From assembly GCF_026004115.1 (NCBI RefSeq), contig NZ_BPIM01000001.1:186001-250000 (forward strand): DNA of 64,000 nt, in the 5' to 3' direction. This DNA comes from Meiothermus sp. GTDB lineage: Bacteria > Deinococcota > Deinococci > Deinococcales > Thermaceae. The stretch's first letter is position 1, and every line of letters begins with the position of its first letter. The translations under genes and the position numbers were made by a program. Shown piece by piece: positions 23,324-31,207 of this stretch. The notes beneath the pieces are model-generated. The model made no database searches, had not been told where the DNA came from, and worked only from the letters and a program-made list of their open reading frames with translations.

Positions 23324-25275
23324 AGCTCGAGCACCCCCTCATCCCCCTCTTGCGCGAGCGGGGTACCCCTTATATCTCCACGAGTGGGAACAGTGGGAAC
23401 AACAGGAGCAATAGCGTCCTGGACGGCGCTAATGCTGTTCCCACTCGGCGGGATGTTCCCACTCGCGAGTGGGAACACTCCCGAGTCCCCATCAGGAGCG
23501 GGGTTTTGTTCCCACTGATTAGTGGGAACATCCAAAAAACTGGGAACAGGTTTTGTATCGTCCTGGACGGCATTATTCTCAATGTTCCCACTGTTCCCAC
23601 TTTTGGTGATATAAGACCCTGCCAGGTGCACAACCCTGTGAAGGGACTGGCCTATCCGCACCCGGGCCTGGTAGCGCACCACCCCCCCTTCCACGCTGGT
23701 GCGGATGGCCCCGCGCTCGGCCAGCCGCTTCCACAGGGTGCGCTCGGTGGGGAGCGGTTCCCCGGTCTCGTTCGCCAGCCGGGTGAGGACGGCGTAAGCG
23801 GGGGAGGGGTCGAGATACAGTCCGTGGGTCTCGGGGTCGTCCGGCAGCCAGCCGATGGCCGGGCCTTGCGGCTCCCACACCCCATGCGCGTCCGGTGCGC
23901 CGGATGTGGTATCGCGCCAGCGCCAGCCCCACATCGAGGGGGCGGGTAGGTAATCCTCAATGGACTGTCCGGGCCTCCAACCTACCGGCACCAGGTGAGC
24001 GCGTCCCATGCGCAGCGCGGCGAAGAGCAGCGCCCCGAAGCGTTCGGCAGGGTCGCTGTCGCGCTGGTATGACCCCTGAACCCGGCGCACCGAATCAAGG
24101 GCCTCGAGCACCACCCCCTCCAGGTGGGCCAGGCTGACCCCCACCGTGGCGGTGTAGTCGCAGTACAGTTCCCACACCGCGTGCAACCGGGCCAGCGCAT
24201 CGGCGGTGCGCCCGTGCGACGATTCCCAGCGCGGGCGAAGCTCGGCGGTGCGTTCGGTCACACGGCGCTGGTGGGCCTCGAGGTCGGCGGCCAGCCAGCG
24301 AAGCCAGGCGGCCAGGCCCCGTGCGTACACCCCCTGCCGGGCCAGCCGCTGCGCCTCTGTGAGCCTGTGTAAGTCCACATCGCCGCGTTCCAGTTCGACA
24401 AACAGGCAGCGCGCTCTTATGCTGTAGCCCGGCGGCAAGTCCTCACCGGTGACCAGCAGGCTCCCGCGCGGTGGGCGGTCACCGGCCAGGCTGCCGTCGG
24501 GGCGCATCCTCGGACGACCCGTGCCGTTGCCCTGGGAGCGCAGAAGCCGCCCGGCCTTGGACTGGAGTTCTTTCTGTTTACCCTCACTGGCCTGTGGCGC
24601 GTAGTCGTCCACCAGCAGCAGCGCGTCTTTGGCGAGAAAAGCCGCACCCTCCAGGGCGTTCGCCGTGCCTTCCCAGGCCAGCGGTGGACTGTCGAGGAAC
24701 CCCCACAGGTTTTGAACCACCAGCGCCAGGCTGGTCTTCCGCGCCCCGGTGGGGCCAGCCAGGTAGAGCGAGAAAGGGCTGTGGCCCAGCGGCGCGGCCA
24801 GCGCGTAGAGCAGTAGGGGAACGGTGACCCGGTGCGGGGCCACCTCCAGCAGCCCCCACAGCGCGGTGATGGCCCCGCGTTCGCCCTCCCCGGCGGGCGG
24901 CTCGGGGAGGGCGAAGTTCTCGAGGACGCGGCCCGGCGATACCTCGAGGCCCGGCACCGCGCCTTCCGCGCCAATCCCTCCACTTGAGTGTAGGTAGACC
25001 CAGGTATCCCCCAGCCGCGCCCAGCCCAGGTGCCGGTAGACCGTGGCCTGCTCCAAAGAGCCGGCCTCCAAGCTGAGGTACTGAATCGCCGCGCGGAGGT
25101 GGTCTTTCGCACCCTGCCCAGGGGTTACGATTGCACCGGCACCCCAGCAGCGCTGCACCCAGCCCATCCCGGCAAACTCGGAGGCCCTCACCTGGGCCAC
25201 GGGGAGGGGTCGCCCTGTGCTGGTGTATCCCTGAATCTCGAACAGAGTCTCGGTCTCCAGTCCGTCGGTACTCAC
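23320..25275 (-). CDS. Helicase part of a split primase-helicase (DUF927-like P-loop ATPase)
   Basis: 651 aa from the GTG at 25275. The N-terminal region (FEIQGYTSTGRPLPVAQV, then EFAGMGWVQRCWGAGAIV) is like DUF927 replication helicases, Walker A is AGPTGARKTSLAL near residue 190, and Walker B is DALLLVDDYAP about 50 residues later. The last 110 residues or so are low-complexity and encoded by the iteron array at 23384-23600. It is almost certainly the C-terminal two thirds of one protein with the primase upstream: removing one base from the C6 run at 25311-25316 joins the frames as YYPLANFACTIT. Whether this half is translated alone is unknown. Confidence 0.75.
   Translation of the reverse strand: MSTDGLETETLFEIQGYTSTGRPLPVAQVRASEFAGMGWVQRCWGAGAIVTPGQGAKDHLRAAIQYLSLEAGSLEQATVYRHLGWARLGDTWVYLHSSGGIGAEGAVPGLEVSPGRVLENFALPEPPAGEGERGAITALWGLLEVAPHRVTVPLLLYALAAPLGHSPFSLYLAGPTGARKTSLALVVQNLWGFLDSPPLAWEGTANALEGAAFLAKDALLLVDDYAPQASEGKQKELQSKAGRLLRSQGNGTGRPRMRPDGSLAGDRPPRGSLLVTGEDLPPGYSIRARCLFVELERGDVDLHRLTEAQRLARQGVYARGLAAWLRWLAADLEAHQRRVTERTAELRPRWESSHGRTADALARLHAVWELYCDYTATVGVSLAHLEGVVLEALDSVRRVQGSYQRDSDPAERFGALLFAALRMGRAHLVPVGWRPGQSIEDYLPAPSMWGWRWRDTTSGAPDAHGVWEPQGPAIGWLPDDPETHGLYLDPSPAYAVLTRLANETGEPLPTERTLWKRLAERGAIRTSVEGGVVRYQARVRIGQSLHRVVHLAGSYITKSGNSGNIENNAVQDDTKPVPSFLDVPTNQWEQNPAPDGDSGVFPLASGNIPPSGNSISAVQDAIAPVVPTVPTRGDIRGTPLAQEGDEGVLEL
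23384..23600. repeat. Symmetric array of ten TGTTCCCAC iterons, candidate replication origin
   Basis: Ten copies of a 9-mer (nine perfect). Orientation GTGGGAACA: 23384, 23393, 23469, 23522 and, with one mismatch, 23540. Orientation TGTTCCCAC: 23436, 23454, 23507, 23583, 23592. The copies mirror each other about position 23492: tandem pairs at the outer ends, single copies at 23436 and 23540, and two 24-bp inverted pairs (23454-23477 and 23507-23530) in the centre. CGTCCTGGACGGC occurs in both 34-bp outer spacers. Initiator-binding iterons at the 3' end of a replication gene are known in phage satellites. It lies wholly within coding sequence. Confidence 0.75.
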
Positions 25276-25313
25276 AACCTCGCGGGTGATGGTGCAGGCG
25301 AAGTTGGCGAGGG

Positions 25314-26344
25314 GGGTAGTAGCTCACGGCCTGGTGCTCGCCGCGTCCCTCGAGTTTGGCGGCCAGGATGCGGCCATTCTCGACTTTGTACCTCGGCTGG
25401 CCCAGCACCAGGCCCCCACCGGTGCGGCCTTCCAGCGGGTGAGGGGTGCCACCGGCTAACCGGCCATGCGCCACCGGCCCGGGTGTGTACCCACCGGCAG
25501 CCCGGGCGCGCTCGAGGGTGGCTTCCCCGTAGGTCTTGCCGTCCGAGAAGTGCCGCTCGTCCCATTTTTCCCTGTAAAGCCCGGATTGCCGGAAGAGCCG
25601 GTCGGCGCGGGCCTGGTCGTTGCCTGTCCACCACATCAGGTGTCCGGCCAGGGCTAAATCCGCCTCACTGTGGGAGGGATAGCCGGTGATGTCACCATCC
25701 CACAACCGGCGAATCTCCGCGCCGTTGCGTGACGCGAACATCCGCTCGAGCAGCTCGCTATCCGATAAATCCACAGGTGCGCTTGGAGCGGGCTTGTGCT
25801 CCGGCTCGGGTGCGGGCGGGGCCAGGTCGTGCAGCAGCGCTGCAAGCTCGGCCTGGCGCTCCTCGAGGTCGAGGGGATAGCCCGCCCACCGTTCGGCAGT
25901 CGCGGTGAAGAATCGCCCGTGGTCGTAGACTTCGAGTTCCACACCGGGGGCCAGCCGGTAACGGTTGCGTGCACCGGCGGAGAGGGAGCCGCGCAGCAGG
26001 ATGTGGCAGCCTCGATGTGATGGCGACCACTCGGTGTAGCTGTTCAGCCTGTCCACCACAGTCTGCGCCTCAACCGGTACGCCCTCCCCCTGGTACGACT
26101 TCCAATCCAGGTCAACCCCGGTGATGCCGTCCCCCAGCACGAAGCCGAGGCCATCGAAGCCCCCACGCTGGAGGGCTTCCAGGGCCACATCCAGGGTCGT
26201 CCAGGTAACGGGGCTGTTGCTTTTGGCGGGCCTGCCGCTCGGCTGGTAGGGTGCTTTGGTGCGCCTGCCGTCGCGTTCGACGTAGCGCCACAGCACCCAG
26301 CGCTTGAGGTCGCGGAGCGAGGCGGGGATGCGGTCAACGCGCAT
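25314..26344 (-). CDS. Primase part of the split primase-helicase (PrimPol-type N-terminus)
   Basis: About 340 aa from the ATG at 26344, supported by GGAGGT five bases upstream. The sequence RDLKRWVLWRYVERDGRRTK, then GLGFVLGDGITGVDLDW with the paired aspartates and SPSHRGCHILL, matches the bifunctional primase-polymerase N-terminal domain of phage and plasmid replication proteins. A helical primase C-terminal region follows (LSDSELLERMFASRNGAEIR, GDITGYPSHSEADLALAGHL). At the C6 run 25311-25316 the frame leaves the helicase frame and would run on to a stop at 24584 with a nonsense tail. One base less restores a protein of about 1,000 aa. Mutation, sequencing error, transcriptional slippage or +1 frameshifting are all possible. 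Confidence 0.75.
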
Positions 26345-26795
26345 GGCGCACCTCCCGCAGCAGCGAATCAATGAGCCGGGAAGCCTCCAGGCGGTTGGCA
26401 GGCTCGGGGCCTGTGTGGGCCAGCTTGCGGAGGAAGGCTAGCTGTTTGCCGGTGGGCGGCTGTTCGGACATCCACTTCTCGACGGCCTCGCCTGCACGCT
26501 CGGACTTGAGCCGGTTCTTTACATCGCGGGGCTGGCGCTCCCACCACAGCGCCCACCGCGCCCCGGCCTCGAGGGCCTCGGGGTCGAGTTCGGCCAGCAA
26601 GACCAGGGTCAGGCAGGCTTCGTTCCAGTGGCGTTGACGCGCCGATTCCACAGCGTAGCCCACCACCTGATGAACGTTGCAACACCCGGCGCGCACAGCG
26701 CTCAGTAGGACGTTGGTCGCGGTGGCCCGCTGATTGTGGGGGAAGTGCGCCAGGAAGGCGGCACGGTCGTGTAAAATGCGTTCAGGGACGCTCAC
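26334..26795 (-). CDS. Element 2 protein with KQLAFLRKL-type C-terminal module, unknown
   Basis: 153 aa. The helical N-terminal domain is not recognised. The C-terminal segment PTGKQLAFLRKLAHTGPEP followed by EASRLIDSLL is a short module that occurs at the ends of several replication-associated proteins. It overlaps the primase start by 11 nt, so the product probably works with the primase-helicase. Confidence 0.6.
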   Translation of the reverse strand: MSVPERILHDRAAFLAHFPHNQRATATNVLLSAVRAGCCNVHQVVGYAVESARQRHWNEACLTLVLLAELDPEALEAGARWALWWERQPRDVKNRLKSERAGEAVEKWMSEQPPTGKQLAFLRKLAHTGPEPANRLEASRLIDSLLREVRHAR

Positions 26796-26806
26796 AGCCT
26801 ACCTCC

Positions 26807-27031
26807 CTAACGCACCCCGCCCGGCCCGGCGGGGTTTTTGGTCTCGAGCTCGAGCTCGTCGAGGCGGCCCTCGAGCAACGCCACCACCACGCGGCGCGGC
26901 ATCAGGTACCTCTTGCCCAGGGCCATGCCATACTGCCGCGCCAGTTTGTACAACTGATCGCGGCCAACGCGGTGGCGGCCAATCAGACGGCGGACTTCCT
27001 CAATCGTGAGCAGTGGGGGTAACTCGTTCAT
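26807..27031 (-). CDS. Excisionase/AlpA-like HTH protein
   Basis: 74 aa. The segment LLTIEEVRRLIGRHRVGRDQLYKLARQYG with KRYLMPRRVVVALLEG is a MerR/excisionase-type winged HTH. In satellites and integrative elements such proteins direct excision or activate the integrase promoter. A G-rich binding site (GGGGGT) precedes the ATG at 27031. Confidence 0.65.
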   Translation of the reverse strand: MNELPPLLTIEEVRRLIGRHRVGRDQLYKLARQYGMALGKRYLMPRRVVVALLEGRLDELELETKNPAGPGGVR

Positions 27032-27073
27032 ACCCCCTATGCTCCGGCTGTGCGCGTCCCAACTGAAGGAAAT

Positions 27074-27652
27074 TTAGGTCTGAGCCAAATGTCCGGTAAG
27101 TCCCAGCACCTCGGCCAGCCGGGTTGCAGCCTTGCGAACCGCGTCCTCGCCCACCGGTGGGGCTGTACGGTCGGCTATCTGCACCCAACTCAACCCCTCG
27201 AGCCGCAACGCCAGCCACAGGAAGTGCTCGGGGTTGTACTTCACCCGCACCTTCTGCCACCCGGCGTTCTGGTAAGCCTGCTCAACGCCTTGCATGTAGG
27301 ACTCAAGCCACCGCACGGCCCTCTCTTTCCACCTGTGAGAGGGCATGGTAGCCGGGTCGTATTCTGGAAAAGGCTCCCAGTGATGCACTAGGCGCAGGGT
27401 CATGGGGGGTGTGTCCGCAAAGTCCCAGCCGAGAGGTACATACCCCTCGGGGTCTTCCAGGTACTCAGCCGCCCAGGCCAAGTAAGGCTCCTGTGGCAGT
27501 CCGTAGCGCTCGAGCCAGGCCTCCACACCCTGTTCACGCAGGTAGGCCAGGCACGAGGGAGCGTGCTCGAGTACTTGCCGCCACAACTCGAAGTGGTAGC
27601 GGTTGAGCAGATAGCTGCTCTGGTTGTCGGGGGGCATCCACAGTTCGGCCAT
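27074..27652 (-). CDS. HTH-containing element 2 protein, probable first gene of the operon
   Basis: 192 aa from the ATG at 27652, chosen because GGAGGA lies nine bases upstream. The first 130 residues are Trp/Tyr/Pro-rich and unrecognised; the C-terminal LALRLEGLSWVQIADRT with EDAVRKAATRLAEVLG resembles a sigma-70 region 4 type HTH. It could be the element regulator. Being nearest the right end, it is the first gene transcribed leftward. Confidence 0.55.
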   Translation of the reverse strand: MAELWMPPDNQSSYLLNRYHFELWRQVLEHAPSCLAYLREQGVEAWLERYGLPQEPYLAWAAEYLEDPEGYVPLGWDFADTPPMTLRLVHHWEPFPEYDPATMPSHRWKERAVRWLESYMQGVEQAYQNAGWQKVRVKYNPEHFLWLALRLEGLSWVQIADRTAPPVGEDAVRKAATRLAEVLGLTGHLAQT

Positions 27653-27783
27653 TCGGGGTTGTCCTCCTCCCCCGTGGCCGATAAAATCAAGGAAGCCCGT
27701 CCAAGGCTCTCCCTGGTCTCGGCCAGGGGGTTTTCTTATCCCGAGGATAGCACACCCACCCGCACCAGGACGTAACAAACCCT
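27653..27783. other. Control region at the right end of element 2
   Basis: Non-coding. It holds a short inverted repeat CCCTGG (27711-27716) / CCAGGG (27723-27728) followed on the plus strand by TTTT, and a partial copy CCAGGACG (27765-27772) of the 10-mer seen at 20838 and in the iteron array. The leftward operon promoter should be here, but I cannot pick a convincing -35/-10 pair. Confidence 0.4.
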
Positions 27784-27817
27784 CTACGGTTTTCTACGGT
27801 TTATTTACGGTTTATGG
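27784..27817. repeat. Integrase arm-type repeats, right end of element 2
   Basis: Three direct copies: CTACGGTTTT (27784), CTACGGTTTA (27794) and TTACGGTTTATGG (27805-27817), about one helical turn apart. They match the repeats at 20885-20910 near the other end, in the same orientation. Confidence 0.65.
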
Positions 27818-27920
27818 AGCCGAAAACGGTCGAACGTGACCGGAAATACACTCCTGATTTTTGCGATGAACAAGGGCATATCCGTAAGCAGTCGTGAGCA
27901 GCCGAGGGGTTTTTGGCCTT

Positions 27921-27967
27921 CTCTTAATCAGTGGGTTACAGGTTCGATTCCTGTACAGCCCACCAAG
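27921..27967. repeat. attR of element 2 (displaced host tRNA-Lys 3' half)
   Basis: 47 bp equal to 20792-20838 except that the T-stem pair is A-T instead of G-C (ACAGG...CCTGT). The 5' half of the tRNA is absent. Directly downstream is a good terminator, so this is probably the original end of the host tRNA-Lys gene pushed aside by integration. Confidence 0.85.
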
Positions 27968-27989
27968 CAAACCGAGCAGCATTGCGAGG

Positions 27990-28018
27990 AAACCGGGGCT
28001 AAAAGCCCCGGTTTTGCC
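27990..28018 (+). terminator. Original tRNA-Lys terminator
   Basis: AAACCGGGGCT (27990-28000), loop AAA, AGCCCCGGTTT (28004-28014), then T-rich sequence. It is separated from the intact tRNA-Lys by element 2. Confidence 0.8.
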
Positions 28019-28132
28019 TTTGCGCTTCCTGGCATGGTTACTCTTTTCACTTTGATACCCACTCAGCATGTGGGCGGCAAATAACCCATCGGCCCTCGAG
28101 CACAGTGCTACATTTAGGGCAACGTGCGTACT

Positions 28133-29548
28133 ATGGGAAATACCTATCTAAAGATAGTACAAAAGCAAAACCTCCTGAGCCTGCTGGGATTGCTCATCTG
28201 GGGCGTGGTTTCGTTTCTTTATTTGCCTGATAGCTACCAGGCTTTTAGCTTTCTTTTTCTAATTCCTGGGGTCTGGAAAGGCGGACCTCAGAGCATGCGC
28301 TGGGTGGTACCGCTGGTATTTATCTACACCATCGTGCAACACCTGTACCCCAAACCCAACCTGAGCCTGGATAGTTTGTTGGTTACCATGCTGCCAGGTT
28401 TGGTGGCACTGGCTTTTGTGGCCTGGTTGCGAGAGCGGGACCGGCGCTCGCAGAAGGAACTCGAGGACTCGCTGCGCTTCATGCATTTGCTCGAGGAAGG
28501 CAGCCTGAACATCAGCACGGCCAACGACCCGCTGGAGTTGACCGAAAGCGCCATGTCCTCGCTCTACAACCTGAACATTGCGCCACACCTGGCTTTTGTG
28601 CGCTTCCGCGAGGGTAAGCCGGTGGTGGTGAGCGCACGCGGCGCTCTAGAGCGCTACCGAGGGCGGCACCTGCCCCAGCAAAAGTTGAGCACCCATGCTT
28701 CTCTGACCGACACTTTTGTGGTAGGCAACTACCTCGAGGGCATCCCCGAAAGTGCGGGCTGGTCTACGGCAGCAGTTCCGGTCTCGGCGCGGCAGAAGCG
28801 CCCCTTGGGGGTGGTAATTCTGGCTCGGGAGGGCAACAAGCCTTTTCAGTCCGACGAAAAGGCCATGGCCAACTCGCTCGCACGGGTGATGGGGGCGCAA
28901 CTGGGGCAGATGGAAGCCCTCAAGCACCTCGAGGATGCCTACGATGGTACGCTGCGGGCCTTGGGTCTGGCCCTGGAATTTCGCGACCACGAGACCCAGG
29001 GGCACACCAAGCGGGTTGTGGCCTGGGCTGACCAGCTGGCTCAAGACCTGAACCTGGATGCATCCATGCGTAAATTTCTTCGTTGGGGTGCCTATTTGCA
29101 CGATATCGGAAAGCTTTCTATTTCCGACCACATCCTACGAAAGCCCGACAAACTCGATGATGAAGAATGGGAAATTATGAAAAGCCATGTGGTCAAGGGG
29201 TGGGAGATGCTTTCACGAGTGCCCTTTTTACCCCAAGAAACCTTAGAAGTGGTACGCCATCACCACGAAAACTGGGATGGCAGCGGCTACCCCGACGGCC
29301 TGAAAGGGCAGGACATCCCCATTCTGGCTCGCATCTTTGCGGTAGTGGACACCTTCGATGCGCTCTACAGCCCCCGCCCCTACAAGCGGGCCTGGAAACC
29401 TGCGGAAATTATCGAGGAACTGAATCGCCTGAGGGGTAAGAAGCTCGACCCCAAGCTGGTGGATATCTTTATCAAACGCATTACCTCCCCCTCCGGCAAG
29501 GAAGCCATGGAGGCTGCCAACCCCAGCAAGGCCAATGTCAGGGCCTAA
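28133..29548 (+). CDS. Membrane HD-GYP domain phosphodiesterase with GAF-like domain
   Basis: 471 aa. Three to four N-terminal membrane segments (about residues 15-105), a short helical linker, a GAF-like domain (about 125-270) and a C-terminal HD-GYP domain. The metal ligands are visible in ETQGHTKRVV, LHDIGKLSI and VRHHHENWDGSGYPDGLKG, the last with the GYP signature. Such enzymes degrade cyclic di-GMP; no GGDEF domain is present. The ATG at 28133 is used; a GTG three codons earlier (28124), 9 nt after TACATT, is an alternative. Confidence 0.9.
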   Translation: MGNTYLKIVQKQNLLSLLGLLIWGVVSFLYLPDSYQAFSFLFLIPGVWKGGPQSMRWVVPLVFIYTIVQHLYPKPNLSLDSLLVTMLPGLVALAFVAWLRERDRRSQKELEDSLRFMHLLEEGSLNISTANDPLELTESAMSSLYNLNIAPHLAFVRFREGKPVVVSARGALERYRGRHLPQQKLSTHASLTDTFVVGNYLEGIPESAGWSTAAVPVSARQKRPLGVVILAREGNKPFQSDEKAMANSLARVMGAQLGQMEALKHLEDAYDGTLRALGLALEFRDHETQGHTKRVVAWADQLAQDLNLDASMRKFLRWGAYLHDIGKLSISDHILRKPDKLDDEEWEIMKSHVVKGWEMLSRVPFLPQETLEVVRHHHENWDGSGYPDGLKGQDIPILARIFAVVDTFDALYSPRPYKRAWKPAEIIEELNRLRGKKLDPKLVDIFIKRITSPSGKEAMEAANPSKANVRA

Positions 29549-29616
29549 AGGGTGAGCCCATAGTTGATAGCCACGCCATGCGCGACCCTAAAGCTTTGCC
29601 AGGTTGCGTGCGTTTT

Positions 29617-29776
29617 GATACCAGATTCGGTTAGTTCGGCGCTGGATGGCGGCGAACTAACAGGGCCGAAGTTATCCGCGTAGCGGAGGGCGATACCGCC
29701 CCTTGGAAGGGAGACGCTTTCTTCGCCGACCGACAGGGAGGGGTGTGCTCTAGGATTCAAAAAGATAGCCTCTGGG
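29617..29776. repeat. Dispersed repeat, copy 1
   Basis: Starts TGATACCAGATTCG and ends CTAGGATTCAAAAAGATAGCCTCTGGGG, matching copy 2 at 43987-44151 nearly throughout. Between is a 38-bp unit beginning GAAGTTATCCGCGTAGCGG, single here but tandem in copy 2. This copy also contains an extra hairpin GTTAGTTCG...CGAACTAAC at about 29630-29661. The ends are roughly inverted (TTTTGATACCAG and TTTTTGAATCCTAG), as in a MITE. Short open frames across it are not genes. The rest of the 29549-29919 gap shows nothing I can name. Confidence 0.7.
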
Positions 29777-29905
29777 GGATCTTTGGTTTAGATGATTATC
29801 TTTTTGCATCCGGTATGATGCGTGGTTTCTGGTAGATTTTTTGAACACGAGCATCTTGGTGGGCACAAACTGAAAATATCACAAGCTCCCGTCGAAGCAC
29901 CACGA

Positions 29906-29911
29906 TAAAAT
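29906..29911 (+). promoter_or_regulatory. -10 box of the DUF815 gene
   Basis: TAAAAT ends 8 nt before the ATG at 29920, with no ribosome binding site between; leaderless type. Confidence 0.4.
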
Positions 29912-29919
29912 AGCCGACC

Positions 29920-30984
29920 ATGCAGTTATTTCCTCCGCTCTACGACACCCCCCTGGCCGAACTCTTTCACGCTCGAGTCCCTGCCGGAGAGCCCTGGGCA
30001 TGGGTGCTGTGCCAGCGCATTCTGGCAGATGAAACCCTGGCTCGACGCTTGCTTGTTGAACCCCTAAGCCCTGGAATGGCCGACTGGATCCGCCAGGAGC
30101 TGGGGCATCTGCGGCAGGAGGTGGAGCGTCTCCAAAAGCAGTACCCCTTTTCGGACTTCGGCAACCGAGACCCCAGCGCAGCCGAAAGCGCCGCCTTGAA
30201 GGTGCTGTTGGAAGGATCGCCCGCCGCGCTGCAAAACCTGTATCAGACCTTCGGTTACGGTATCTATGTCCACCATACGGCCTTCTTATTTAGCCAGCGC
30301 ATGCAGGCCATCGAGAAGCCCGACCCTGCCTGCTTTGATGACCTGGTAGGCTATGCCCGACAAATTCAGACCCTGCGCGCCAACGTGGAGCGCTTTTTGG
30401 CTGGGAAGCCCGCCGTTCCCATGCTCCTCTACGGGGCTAGAGGCTCCGGCAAGTCCACCTCGGTCAAGGCTTTGCGCACCCAGTACGCCGACCGGGGCCT
30501 GAGGCTGGTAGAAGTACTGGCGGATGGCTTAGAGCTACTGCCCGAACTGCTGGCGTTGCTGGCTCCGCTGCCTTATAAGTTTGTGCTCTACCTGGACGAC
30601 CTGGCCTTTGCCAGCGAGGATGCGCGCTTTCACAAACTGAAGGCTTTGCTCGAGGGAGCCGTATACGAACGACCATCCAATGTGCTGGCTGTGGCTACCT
30701 CCAACCGTCGCAACCTGGTTGCACAGGATTGGTCGGATCGGCCCGACCCCGATGCTAGCGACCCCGCTTCCTGGGACACCTTGCAAGACAAGCTGGCCCT
30801 GGCCGACCGCTTCGGGCTGGTGCTCACCTTTCCACCTTTCGATCAGCAGCATTACCTGGAAGCCGTGGCTCACATTCTGGGACGAGAACTCGACGAGGAA
30901 ACCCGCAAAGCTGCCCTGCAATTTGCCCTGGAGGGCAGGGGCTTTTCCGGGCGCACCGCACGGCATTTTGCAAATCAACAGTGA
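29920..30984 (+). CDS. DUF815-family AAA-type ATPase
   Basis: 354 aa. An N-terminal helical region (about residues 1-150) precedes an ATPase core with Walker A YGARGSGKSTSVK near residue 172 and an acidic Walker B FVLYLDDLAF near residue 222, then VLAVATSNRRNLV (sensor 1). The segment with ALADRFGLVLTFPP is typical of DUF815, whose members are AAA ATPases of unknown cellular role. Stand-alone gene. Confidence 0.88.
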   Translation: MQLFPPLYDTPLAELFHARVPAGEPWAWVLCQRILADETLARRLLVEPLSPGMADWIRQELGHLRQEVERLQKQYPFSDFGNRDPSAAESAALKVLLEGSPAALQNLYQTFGYGIYVHHTAFLFSQRMQAIEKPDPACFDDLVGYARQIQTLRANVERFLAGKPAVPMLLYGARGSGKSTSVKALRTQYADRGLRLVEVLADGLELLPELLALLAPLPYKFVLYLDDLAFASEDARFHKLKALLEGAVYERPSNVLAVATSNRRNLVAQDWSDRPDPDASDPASWDTLQDKLALADRFGLVLTFPPFDQQHYLEAVAHILGRELDEETRKAALQFALEGRGFSGRTARHFANQQ

Positions 30985-31047
30985 CCGGTAGAATACCAAC
31001 TTTACTTGGACAGTGAGCTTTGAGGGTCGTCCCAAGCTCCCTCATCC

Positions 31048-31139
31048 GGCGACACCCCAGGTGCAGTCAATCAGGTTCCTATGGCTGATTGTAAATAGCG
31101 CGGTCGGGGTGTCGCCACCTTCTCCCAACGGGGAGAAGG
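31048..31139. repeat. Nested inverted repeats between the DUF815 gene and pyrG
   Basis: GGCGACACCCC (31048-31058) and GGGGTGTCGCC (31106-31116) are perfect 11-bp inverted repeats enclosing AATCAG/CTGATT. They are followed at once by CCTTCTCCC-AACG-GGGAGAAGG (31118-31139), a perfect 9-bp stem with AACG loop. The second hairpin resembles one at 45526-45543 with the same loop. Located between converging genes, so it may be a terminator or REP-like element. Confidence 0.6.
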
Positions 31140-31207
31140 CAAGGGGTTTATGTGGATTTGGTAGAAGATGGGCTGTTGACGCAAGATGGACAGACCCGAC
31201 GCCTAGG

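Noticed and set aside
23384-23600. CRISPR-like or simple-sequence repeat
   Set aside because: Copies alternate in orientation in a mirror-symmetric plan with unequal spacers, which fits protein-binding iterons and not CRISPR.
24584-25310. Continuation of the primase frame as a real C-terminal domain
   Set aside because: The translated tail is Arg/Pro/Gly-rich nonsense, while the overlapping frame encodes a clear Walker A/B ATPase.
27921-27965. A second tRNA-Lys gene
   Set aside because: The acceptor 5' strand, D arm and half of the anticodon stem are missing.
29545-29760. 71-aa minus-strand open frame
   Set aside because: It lies over the dispersed repeat and has no binding site or protein-like composition.
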